A DNA stretch of 64,000 nt from Solen grandis (Eukaryota > Mollusca > Bivalvia > Adapedonta > Solenidae), in assembly GCA_021229015.1 (NCBI GenBank), contig CM037788.1, forward strand, positions 48,759,296 through 48,823,295, read 5' to 3'. The translations under genes and the position numbers were made by a program. Shown here piece after piece: positions 26,301 through 38,600 of this stretch. Each line of letters opens with the position of its first letter. The stretch's first letter is position 1. Below the pieces are notes generated by a model. The model ran no database searches, was not told the DNA's origin, and saw nothing but the letters and a program-made list of their open reading frames with translations.

Positions 26301-26704
26301 AGGAAAATTAACCATATTATAAAATAATCATTATGAAATAATGATAATCACCTAATGAAGGAAATATTTTCAGTTTATTTATTTTAAAAATTCTTTTAAA
26401 TGATGATTCAAAGTGTAGCAGAAAAAAACAAAATACTACATTCGGGTACTTTTTTCTATTATACATAACTTTTTTTATTTCTTATTTTAGCAAATAAGAC
26501 ATCATTTTTAATGATAATGCCATGTTCTTTTGTTTTCACATATCTTCAATAGAATAGGAGATACTTGAAAACGTGACAATATGTTGTGTGCTTTTGTGAG
26601 ATTTAGACTCGTTGCTTACCTTTGGTTAATAGCTCTTTGCTCACACAAAAGTGCACACACACACCACACACACAATTTCTGAGTTTATTGTTGCCATGAC
26701 TATT

Positions 26705-26905
26705 TCATTCATGTAGGGGACATCTCTATATATCCCCTACACAGAGGCAATGTGGTAGATCAACCTACCATTAATAACATAAGGAAGACTTCCTCACATG
26801 AAAAATCTGATAGATCAGGGGCCCCAATCCGAGACATAGAAGAGCTAAATGTTATAAATAAATCAGTTACTCTAACCACTCACCCACTGAGGCCCCCTTG
26901 TTGTC
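26705..26905 (-). repeat. SINE family B, diverged
   Basis: GAAGACTTCCTCACATGAAA, a decayed box B region and CTCTAACCACTCACCCACTGAGG (as separate blocks) parallel the copies at 24890 and 45900. Confidence 0.55.
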
Positions 26906-26964
26906 ACTATAACATCTCAGCCACAGGACCCCCACACACATACATAGTTAGGCTGCATACAAGG

Positions 26965-27245
26965 TAGTCTGTTTGTTGGGTTTACCGTCCCACTGACAGT
27001 ATTTCAGTCATATGGAGACAATGTCTACTTGATACAGATATAAAGCTGCCACACTGCAGTATCACGCCCAGACACATTATCCTGACAGAGGGCCAACCAG
27101 TCATGGAACTACCTGTTATGCTGAGCGCCAAGCAAGGGTACTATTACTATACCAGTACATTTTTTTTGACTTTGGTATGTCATGGCCTGGGATTGAACCT
27201 ATGACCCGAGGTGGATGCTCTAACCACTCGGTGGTCAGGGTAGTC
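26965..27245 (-). repeat. SINE family A
   Basis: It matches the 33140-33455 copy throughout (TTTACCGTCCCACTGACAGT, GGCCAACCAGTCATGGAACT, GGGATTGAACCTATGACCC, CTAACCACTCGG). Confidence 0.8.
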
Positions 27246-29089
27246 TGTGATAGTTGGAATGGAACAAACCCTATATAAACATACTAATCACATCCACATC
27301 AAGGTGTATGGAGATACATTTAATTCCTTCAGGTGAAGAGCACTCACACAAATATGGAATGGTATGCATTTTGTTATATTGGAATATGACGGTGGTTCAT
27401 ATAGGGGTGTGAGAGAACCTCAAAATATTACATGATGACTAAAAATATAGGTGCTTGGTTGTTGTTTTGACATAAAAACATTTTCTCTTTGAAAAAAAAA
27501 AAAAAAAAAAGGTTGCGCTATTGAAATGTCAAGGGAAAATAAACAATCTTAGAGCTTAGATGTTTTTATGGACATTTTAAAATGTGTGTTTGTGAAACAG
27601 CACAATACTGATCTTATACAGGAACATCCAAGGCTTCCTCTATTCCTGTCGACCTATAGACAAATGACAATAATAGGAATTCATTCTCCAGAATAGATTG
27701 ATAAAAAGTACCTGTTTTCACATACCGGTACAAGGTATATCATATAAAACAACACAAGATCATGATGTTTCACTTTTATTGTTTGTAACTTTTTGTTGTC
27801 CATAGCAAGAACTTGATGCAAAACTCAAACAATGCCATGCTAACATTACTATACATGAACCTTACAACAGAGGTAAAACAATGTGAGAAAATAAGGGGAG
27901 ATAACATATTGCTGTAGACATGTAAAAATATCAACATTGTCTCCCTTTATAGGGAAAGATAATATTTAGATTATTTTTTTGTTGTCACTACATACATATG
28001 TTGTGAAAATAACACAAATAAATATTGCTTCAGATAGTCTCATAAAAGGTGACCAAGGATGACAGTTTAACCTTGTGAACGATAAAAGAAAAAAAAAATG
28101 ATTCCAGCAGTTATATTTCAATGAAACTGTCCAAAGAGAAATATGAAACAATTTTTGAGACAAATCTAAGACTGAATTTTTGAGTCAAAACCATAACATA
28201 TGTTATATATGTGGAATAAGATGCTGTGACAGGATGTACACAAACAGTTCAGGATGAGAAAAAAAAAAAAAAACATAATGAGCCTTGCATTTTCACTTGG
28301 ACTGATGGCCTACACACTACATTCAGGGAGATTTTGGCCCCTTATGAAGCTGGGATACACTGCATATATATATACACCAGTTATTGACAACAGCTAACAT
28401 TTCCATCTCTTGCTACACTGCCCACTGTACAGAAGCTTGTGCTCTCAAATTCAACCTATCCCATTCTCAACTCACTCCCAAGTTGGGATATATAGCTCAT
28501 GATACATTACTATTGTGCTCTTTAAGCTTTGGCAGACAAGAATTATCATTATTTTGGTTGATGAATTTACGATCTTTCTTAAAACCAAATGCAATTGGTT
28601 AGTTTCTAACTATGCGTTTTCCTTTTATTTTTTGTTGTTAGTTATTTTTTTAATACAAAAATAAGCAAAAATAGCAAATTCTGAGACACTTAAAAATAGT
28701 TACAGAAAAACCCTTACCACTCAATTACATCATTTTACCATGAGGTGTAAAACAGAAAAACTAGATAAAAAAGTAATTTATTCATTACAGGTTTTACATT
28801 TCAGAGGTCAGAGAAGCAAACGGTGAAGACCCTAATCAGCCTGTAAGTGCATCTGATTCTATTCACGTTTGAGTGGAAGAGGGTAATAGAAAATCAAAAC
28901 TTAACAGCTATTTAAGTCTAGTAAGTGTCCAGTATTCTAGATGGTGACAAATGAGCCTGGTCCTAGTACAACAAGAGTTAATGTGTCCGTTAGAATGTTT
29001 TTCATTTACACAACAACTTGCACAACAAAACTTTCTGGTACAAACTTGATTGTATAGTTCACAAGGCACAACTGAGTTGGTCAAATTAT

Positions 29090-29250
29090 CCTCTGTCAGT
29101 CAGGTCATCTGAAAGTCAAGGTCACCATATAGTAAAAGACCTTTCATATTCATATGTAGGTCAAAGTCAACCTTGTCAAAGAGTCAGTCATATAAAGGTC
29201 AATTTAAGTTTCAGGAACAAGGTCAGTTCTATTTAGGTCAATGTCAGATG
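29090..29250 (+). repeat. Cluster of AGGTCA-like words
   Basis: AAGGTCACC, TAGGTCAAAG, AAAGGTCAA, AAGGTCAG and TAGGTCAATG occur within 160 bp. They look like a degenerate short tandem repeat; the words equal nuclear-receptor half-sites but no function is shown. Confidence 0.4.
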
Positions 29251-31708
29251 TTCTATACATATACAAAAATTTAGAAAGAAGAAATCTCATGATTTTATTT
29301 TTTAATAACTGTAGTGAAACAAATTTTGGCAAAACTGAGTTAAAAGAGGTATTTCAAATCACCAAAACTTTATGTCATGATATTCAGTTAAATTAGAAAA
29401 TTGAAACATCTCTTTAATACAATAATTACAGACTTCCATCTCCCTTATAATTGATAAAAATATCTGACATAAAAATTTGACTAAAACAATATTATAAATA
29501 CACCATTCAAGAAAGGTTTTCTTCATCATTAATGTTGCCAATGCTTAAGTATCGAAAACAATGACTTCTCTTTAAAACCAATCATGTGGGGAAAAAACAA
29601 TTATTTCCCAAAATTCCGAAACTTTGAAAATTAATGCACTGTTATCTGGATCAGGAAGTATTTTAGTAGTCCAGTCAGCTTCTTCATATCTAGCAAATCA
29701 CTGTTTATGAATTCTTTACCGAAAATGGAAAATCGAAAAAAATAATGTCTGTAAAGAATTATGTTAACTGATAACATGTTCAATGATAACTTTGGAGTCT
29801 AAAAATAAATTAAGTGGGAGAGAAAAAAACAAAAAACCTACAAATACCAAAATATTATTATGAGAAATTGAGACTTATTAAGAAATAAGTGAAAGAAAAA
29901 AAAAACTTTTTCAAATATATTATTCTCCCCTTTTGCACCATAAATTCAAAATCTGACTATAAACAACAAATGTCCTGTGTAATTATTCTTAAAGTTTCAT
30001 TAAATTGTACGTTAATATCTGGAAGTTCATTTCTCATGAAATTTGTTCCCTTTATACCCAGTACTTAATGATAAAAATTCACCCTAGTAAATATCTATCA
30101 CATTCTCCAGTAATGAAACATCCTCGTATATAATTCTGATATTATTCTCAGGGAGAAAATCATCTGGAGACAGACTCAGGTCTCACGACTTTCTTGAGTA
30201 TCATTAACATTATTTGACACTCATATCACGCAGAATACGTAACTGAATATCTCTACTTCACAATCATTTGCAATCTACAGGTATCTCCATGAGATATTGA
30301 TTTATCCAGTCATTCTTAATCTACAGATCTATCTTAATGAGATATTAATTTATCTCATTCTCAAATTTGGCACCACAGGAGATCTCTGTTTTTGAGATTA
30401 AATAAATAAAACTGCTACCATGGTAACAGTGTCATGAATATTACAATCAATGAAATAAAACATGAATGTAGGTAATCGGCAATATTCTATCACTACAAGA
30501 ACAGAAATCCACATACCCTGTGTCAAGTATACAACTATACAGTAACTTGATATTCTTGTACCCCATAGTCCAATACAAAACTGGTAAATGCACACCATGT
30601 TATGTGCCTGTGCAGTTTTTAACAACCAAATTTGCTGAGGCAGGACAAGATGAACAAGTGACCATAAAAAGTTAATCTTAATCAGATGCTTAATCTGTAG
30701 ATACGTTTCATAATCTAACTAGATTTTAATCCTTTCTACACGAAAGAGAAACTGTCTGTATCTGGAAGAAAACAAAACAAAAGCTAAATGCACAATAAGG
30801 TTAAAATGTGGGGCAAAACAAATAAAAGGGAGACTTGAGTGGTACTGAACAAACAATTAACTTAAAACCGTGTGTATATGTATAAATGCAGGGGAGATGA
30901 AGCACATGTCAATTTTGGCTTCCAATATAAAAATTAATCACACAGAGTGAAAATATTAATGTTTCTTTCGTCAGATAATAGTAAATCCACTATTTACTTT
31001 CCAAATCTTGAAAAAACTTTTCTGATTTGAAAAATGTTTTTTTTTATTTCAAGAAAAATAAAAAGCATGCATACACTTAAACCAAATATTTCTCTCTGGT
31101 CCATGATGAAAGAAAACAGTATGATAATTATGCATTAACTCTTTTCAAAGTCTGCGGATATATAAATATGCTTTGATCATGTTATAGCCCAAATGGCTCT
31201 CTATCACAACCAATAGACAGATCATGTCACAGGTATAAACAATGAACTTTACTTTCAAGCATACAAAAACAATAACTGTTCACTATACATCCCTACCATT
31301 ATACAATTACAGACATGCACTTTCAACCCCATGTAAAAAAATGTTTCATTGTACCCAGCATCTTTATACAATATAAGAACAGAAAAAAAAATGTTAAAAA
31401 GTTTAAATGTCTTACCAAAATATTGACTATTTCATGAGATTTAACAATATTCAAATAGACATAAATTCACTCTCCAGTTAATCCATCATTCTCATCATGC
31501 CAACACACACACAATAGTACATTTGCAATACACATTCAACTATCATTATTTTGATCTGTTGTAAAGATTGCACTTGTTTATAGCAAAATATTACCTCTGT
31601 TATCGAAACTTGTCATATATTTTGAAGTTATCTCCCTTTAATAGTAAAACTGAAGCTATTTTTTTTTATTTTGTTTTGGAAATCTTGTTATTTCAGTAAC
31701 AATAGCAA

Positions 31709-31923
31709 TTAATCCTTACAATGCTGTGGGCACCTGTGACTGCTATTTGCCATCAGTGCAGACCAAGATCAGCTTGCACATCCATGCAGTTTGATCTTGG
31801 TCTATATTGACTGAATTTCAGTCAATTAATTTTCAGCAAGCACCCACATTAACAACAATTGGTACAGACCAAATTGAAGAAAGGACAATTCCAATTGAGA
31901 AATTTAGCATGGTAAGGGTTAAG
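31709..31923. repeat. TTAA-flanked MITE, family 3
   Basis: The left end TTAATCCTTACAATGCTG and right end TAGCATGGTAAGGGTTAA are inverted. Internal GACCAAGATCAG / GATCTTGGTC forms a hairpin. The second copy is at 41551-41755. Confidence 0.7.
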
Positions 31924-32438
31924 ATCCCGTGGCGAAAAGCATATTTGATGTCGAAATCTGTGACTGAAGAAGACCATAGAGGTATAACTTTCACTTTTTT
32001 CCCCCCTCTCCTTTGGATCCTCCTTCACGTTAGCTTCAGTATCCTGTTACCATGGCAATAGTACCTTGGTCATAATAACAGATAAATTGCATTTTTTCAC
32101 AATATCTTCTCTATGTCACAGTTAAAGCATGGCAACAAATGATTGATATTTTCCATTCATTTAATAAATAACAAAGAAAAAAAAAAAAAAAATCACTTTA
32201 CACATATTCACATATTGGGTTACAGCAAGTTATATAAAATCCATACTATTAAACATATTGAATATCCGCATCTTCTATCCACCTCTTTATTTCCCTCTCA
32301 CTTATCAATATAAACCTCATCCGAGAATATGCTTATCCCTGGTAGGGCACCCTCTTCAAGAGGACCTCACTATGTTTACAATATTTGTCGGTCACAGTTG
32401 ACACCTGCACCCCCGCGGGGTACCATCTCCCCACCCCC

Positions 32439-32683
32439 TCAAACCTCCTCCTGCACGTCTCCGTTCTGACTGGGAGAGTTTGATTTACTGGAATTGTCTG
32501 CAACATAAATCTCAACATTGCCTGCCTCCTGCAATTTCTGTTGGCGCATCGCAGCTCGCTTCTCCGCTAGTAGTTTTTTCCGGTTTTCTTCCCGAACCTT
32601 GGCGGCGAGTTTAGCTTTCTGTGAGCGTTCCGGAGAGGATTCAGGGGTGTCCTTCACCATTCTGGCTGCCTTCCGTCGTGAAC
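32439..32683 (-). CDS. DLGAP: DLGAP last coding exon with stop
   Basis: The exon begins after TTTCTTCAG, is entered in phase 1 and ends in TGA at 32441-32439. It encodes 80 residues: a basic coiled segment with AKVREENRKKLLAEKRAA, then GNVEIYVADNSS and a tail ending GDVQEEV. In vertebrate DLGAPs the matching region is RKRLxAAKRAA ... SIEIYxPEAQTRL. The EIYV element is kept, but about 20 residues follow and the SHANK-binding QTRL end is absent. Confidence 0.92.
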
Positions 32684-35600
32684 CTGAAGAAAGGTGGACA
32701 TGCTTAACACTGACACTCTTTTGGAATTCTTTATACTTTCCATTAATTTGTTTAATATATAACCCCCGCTTCACAGGAGTGGGTGCTATATTGGAATCAC
32801 GCTTGTCATGTTGTCATGTCCTATGCGCACATCAAATGAAGAAAAGGATGGATGTGCTGTATTTATAACATTTAGTGGTAGTTCTAATTTTAATCTACTA
32901 GTCAGAAATAAATATTTATAAAGCATCTCTGCAAACAGATACTAAGGTTAAAAAAAACTTGATTCACTGAAGTTAAACTTATATAGCGATAAGACTAAGT
33001 AATGCTTGAATGTAACTACTAAGAACTAAGGTATTTTCTGATAAACATAATGATCTAAGTTCAAATCTAAATGATGGTAATGCAGTAAACTCTCAAAGAA
33101 GAGGGTAGTTTTAGGACTGGTTTTCATACAGATACATGTTTGTTTGTTTGGTTATTGGGTTTAATGACCCACCAACAGTATTACAGTCATTAGGAGAATA
33201 TGTCTACTTGAGACAGATATAGTGCTGCCACACTGAAGTATCACACCGTAGATATGTGGCATGATACCACACCCAGTAATATTATCCTGACACCGGGCCA
33301 ACCAGTTCTGGAACTACCCTTATATGTTGAGCGCCAAGCCAGGATGCTATATCAGTACCATTTTTGACGACTTTGGTATGTCATGGCCGGGGATTGAACC
33401 CATGATATCCCGCTCCCGAGGCAGATACTCTAACCACTCTGCCACCGGGACGGTAGACACAGATACATACAATGTCTATAGTGTAGAAGTACTGTAAAAC
33501 AACATTTCTATATTAAGCTACTGATGACAAAATCTTCAAATGACTATCAATTTGTCAGTGTGAAGTAGAAGTCAAACGGCCCATCACCACAAAGGTGGAC
33601 GGCAGCGGGACTTACCTGGAGTATGGGAGGGGGTACTGGCATTGCTCACATTCAGGCTGCCAGACTTGGGACTCGAACGAGAACTTGCTGAACTTCTCCG
33701 TGACTGAAACACACAATATGTCTAATTATAGCACAGTTGTCAAAGTATTCATTTAGACTTGTGTCCTTAAATGGTTCACACTTTACCTCATGAATATTCA
33801 TGAACAGGCTCATGATTTAATGACTATTGATTTACTTAAGTTTAAATTTTCTTTGCTCTGCAGATTGTGTAGAATCTGAGCTACAATATTGTATGAGCAT
33901 ACAGGTGACCCTGATCACACAGCCTTCCAGGAGAAATCTGATCTGCGTCTGCTATGTTTGCTAAATGTTTCAAGTCTATATGAGGTAAAGGGTGCAGAGT
34001 ATAGAAGAAAGGGAACCAGACAAAGAAAAAACAATGATTGTATAAATTAAGGGAACAGAGTTTAGAAGAAAGGAAACCAGACAAAGAAAAACAATGATTG
34101 CATATATTAAACTCTTTAGAATGAAAAAGAGGGCCATTTAAGTGATAAATCCAAAAGAAATGAAATCATTTCCTTATGAATGTTAAGGATTGTACAGTGA
34201 GGCAACCATGTATGTATATCTGAAGTTCCCAATATGCCTCTCTGTCTACAAACATGGGTAAATTAGGCAGACTTGGCAGGGACACTAGTATATGTATTGG
34301 GAAACTAACACCAATCCTTATTTGGCATGAAGAGTTGCACCACAACTCTCAGATGAGTCTCCAGTTAATAATGTAAACCCTGAACTCGGTATCTGACTGA
34401 ACTCGTAACAGACCCAATACTACAAGAATAAAACCTTACAGTCATGTAGCTGAACATTACTTAAAACAGGAATGGTGGAATGCGTTTCTGCATAATTAAA
34501 GAATTTAAGTATTACCTAGGGCTAAGAAAGGTTGATGGAATTTAAACCAGACTTTACATTTACTGAAATTATGTCATGGTTCTACTGACGTGAGCATATG
34601 TCAGCAGTTTCTGAGACTGAACAATTGCCAACACATGTACTTATCATACTGAATATCAATTTGGGAAGGCAGGGCCTGCTTCACTTAGAAACCACAGAGA
34701 GTGTAAAACAAATATGTCTTAATCCTTAATCTCAATCAATTACCAATCTGTTGATATGAACCAGTCCACTTAATCTCCAGCCATCAGTCCCTGGCATGGC
34801 TGACCCCAGATAACAGCCAGTGTGTACAGTACAGGCCAGTATCACACTCAACCCTTTACCTCATGAATATTCATTAACATGGAATAGGAATCAATGGATT
34901 TTACTTTGCTGTACAGACTTTGTAACTGAACTACAATATTGGGTGAGTTAACTTAGGACACCCTAATCTGGGACTACTCTGTTTGCCATTGCATCAAAAC
35001 AAGTCTACATGAGTTATAGCATTAACATAAAAAGTACACTGTCTTCATTCAAAATAATTTCCTTATTTTTGAAATGTTTTTTTGTTGGTTCATTTATTTG
35101 TGGATTCAGATTTATGAAAACCTGGTCAAATAAATGAACAATTTTCATGAGACTAATACTAGTGGATTAAACCATCCATAAAATTGATAAAATTTGTCCC
35201 AGCAAAATAATTATCATTCCATAGTCAATTATGATATATCAACACAGACCAATCAAACTCTTTCTAATGGAGAATAAAAAAGGACCACCCATTAATTGTT
35301 CTTTTTAAATTTCCTTCTATGTGCATGAACAGAACTACATTTTAATTTCCCCTACTTCAAGCACTGCAAGTAAAAACTTTAATGTATATTACTGATTTGA
35401 GTGTGTTACAAAAGAACCAAATTTACACTTAGCCAAGTTATAAAAAAATAAATACAGAAATAGGTCAAATAAAATCACCTTAATTGGATCATTGACAAAA
35501 TTTCTGCTATGTCTCAAGTAGAGCATGCCACATCTATTTATAGAGATATGTGGCATAAGTGGAAATATCAGAACAAATGTCCTTAAGAGAAATTTGGACC

Positions 35601-38600
35601 AAAATATTCTCTTAATAAACTCAAATGTATTGAAAACACAAAAATAACCGTGTTTTCTATCCTTTTAAAGATCTAGGACATTTTTTTTTCATGCACAAGT
35701 TATTTTCTTAATAACCTGAAATTACAAACCCCAGCCTATATTTTTCTGCTATCATTTACAAGATCTAGGAAGTTATTCTCCAGTACACAATTATGTATTT
35801 GATTTCCTCATACAATCAGATAACAAATATGAGTAATAAGACACATAGCCAACTGATAATCATGAAAATGTCCCTCTGAATGAAAATGTTTCTGCATACA
35901 TTCCTGATAAAATATATGAGAATTGAGATATGTGAACAAAAAACAGCTTTAGAGATCATTTTTGTAGTACTGAAGGACTTATGTAACCATGGTTACAAAG
36001 CAACCTTAGTGATTTCTTTAACCCTTTCAATAGGTACCACATAAAGCCTGATCTGCAGAAAACCACAGTTAAACCTTACCAAATTTAATTATAAAGTCCT
36101 CATTTCCAGACCACTGAGGAGCAGCGAACAGCATAAAACCTGATCAGCCTGCGAGTTACTCGCAGGCTGATCTGTTTTATGCTGTTCGCATAGGTCTTTT
36201 CATGGTTTCCTCTATGAGGGAAAGGGTTAAAATTTGATTCTACAATCAGCTATTTCCTATACTTTTTCTGCATCATTCATATCTTATTAATAATAATTTT
36301 GTGGAAATAAGTTTGGAAAATTAGCTGTTTGGTTTGAGAATTTAAAATTTCAGAAAAGTAAGGATTTCTAACATTTTGACCTTTATCATTAGATATTTTT
36401 AGTAAACTAAAAGTAAAGAGCCATTAAATGTCAACCTACGGGTATTTTGATTTCTCGCCAACCATTTTGGCGCATGAGGTCAATCTCGGTGAACATTTCG
36501 TCGACGTCGTCCACCTGTAGCTTGACCATCTCCCAGAATCCCTGCAGGTCTTCCCACTTGGTCACCTTACTGTCAGGGTCAGGATCCGGATGCTGGAATG
36601 AACAACACAACTGGGGATCAGACACAGGTCACATTCAAAGTCATGTTCAGCCTTTATCACACATACAATAAAATCTGGTCAACCAAAACAACATTTCTCA
36701 CTACTTTAGACCTTTTCAGTCCAATTTTTTTATTTTAACTAAAATTTTAAATGTTTAATCTGAATTTGATTTTCCTTTTGCTATTTTTAAGTGTATTCCC
36801 AGTCTTGAGTTATTTATAAAAGGGCCAGATCCAACAGATATTCTGTCAGAAAATGTCTGTAAATTCACGCTGCTTCCCTCCAACTGGCTATTTAATCCAG
36901 TGTTTTTCCCCTCACAAGATCAAGGAAATGGCACATTTCCCCCTGAAATATGGTATTAAGGTTTATTCCCCATCATCTGATCTCTTTTCATCAAATAATG
37001 CTGCAATTTCTATGTGATGTTTTTCAGTTATTTCAAGACACCAATAAATACTTCAAAAGCACCAATTGATTTCCCACAGTGTGTGCTGGTGGCCATATCA
37101 GTGTCTATATATGCTCAGGGAAGTGCATACATGCTTCTGAAGTAATATATTCTAAACCATAGTAACTAGAAATATCACTGAAGGTGATTAATACTCGCAC
37201 ACAGTGCCATGACAAACAACAGAAAGCCTTATCAATTGGTCAAAATCCAAGTAAAAAAGCGGCCATAACTGTGTCATAAATATACAGATTTCACCATATG
37301 TTGATATGTGAATAAAAAAATATATAAAACTGTTAGCCCATTCAGGAGTTAACCCTTTCCCTCATATAGACTCATTTTGATGCACTCAATAGGTACCACA
37401 TAAAGCCTGATCTGCAGAAAACCACAGTTAAACCTTACCAAATTTAATTACAAAATCCTCATTTCCAGACCACTGAGGAGCAGCCAACAGCATAAAACCT
37501 GATCAGCCTGCGAGTTACTCGCAGGCTGATCTGGTTTTATGTTGTTCGCATAGGTCTTTTCATGGTTTCCTCTATGAGGGAAAGGGTTAAAGATCAAACA
37601 AAGCCAGCAGACGGACGGACCTGTAAGCACACTCCTATACACTCCTAGCAAGTCCCCATGCTTTTTTGTGGGAGTATCAAAACATCATTAAACAGTTACA
37701 ATTATTTTTTACCAATTGGCCTAAGAGATGACCTTATTATTACATATTCATTTTTCACTGACATCATATTTCAACAAATCATTTTATAAAGTAAAGTCTG
37801 TAGATACGCTAGTTGTAGAAAACAAGAGGTTTAACAAAAGGACAATATTTCTGGAATTAATATCAATGGACAAGACAATCCATAAGACTCAGTTATTCAC
37901 AAAATTGAATGACTTTTCAGTATGTCTACCTTGTGTTGATGACACAGATCTGAGAACTGGCGAAACTTTTGGCTGATAAGAAGATTGGCTTTCCCTATTG
38001 CTGATCGAATCTTTCCACAGGCTGAAACAGAAAAATAAATCAATAAATATAAGCATTTTTGTTCAGGTCTGGTCCCTTTATCCCTAAGATAAATTAGTGA
38101 TATTGTTCTTTTATGAAAATAAAATACATTATGAGGGGTGAGAACAAAACTAGGCTAAGTGCATATATTATATACATGTAATTTAATTTAGTACTTACAA
38201 GTTTATCAAAATGAATATCTAGATAACATTCTCTTTCTTCAACTCGGTTTGGGAAGGATGGGCACATCCAGATGTATTAAACCTTTTACCCATGAAAATT
38301 TGTGTATAAATTTATGCTTTGTTGGAATATTAATTTAATGAAATTGCAACGGTATATGAGAGGATAGATTTTACTGTGCATAATCTGAGCAACAATATTG
38401 TACGACCCTGATCAGACTGCTCCTTCTGATCTGGGTCTATGCCGTTTGCCAAGGCCTCAAAATTTGTCTCTGAGAGATATCATGTCAAACACAGAGTTGT
38501 CATTACGTCTGGACTGAACAATAAGACTCAGACAATACTTATAAGACGGATTACAGTTGTCATGACAACCGTCTGTTCCTGACCTATTGTAGCAAAAAAA

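Larger units (their letters stand above)
26301..32438. other. DNA between the gap and the DLGAP stop; may include a long DLGAP 3' UTR
   Basis: No coding exon was recognised. Two SINEs (26705-26905, 26965-27245) lie near the gap and a TTAA-flanked MITE at 31709-31923. The stretch 27.3-31.7 kb is low-complexity AT-rich sequence with few repeats, compatible with a long 3' UTR, but no polyadenylation site can be chosen among many AATAAA-like words. Confidence 0.4.
33704..36439. other. DLGAP intron
   Basis: It contains two family-2 repeats (33780-33960, 34853-35030) and MITE copy A (36018-36230). No exon was seen. Confidence 0.8.
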
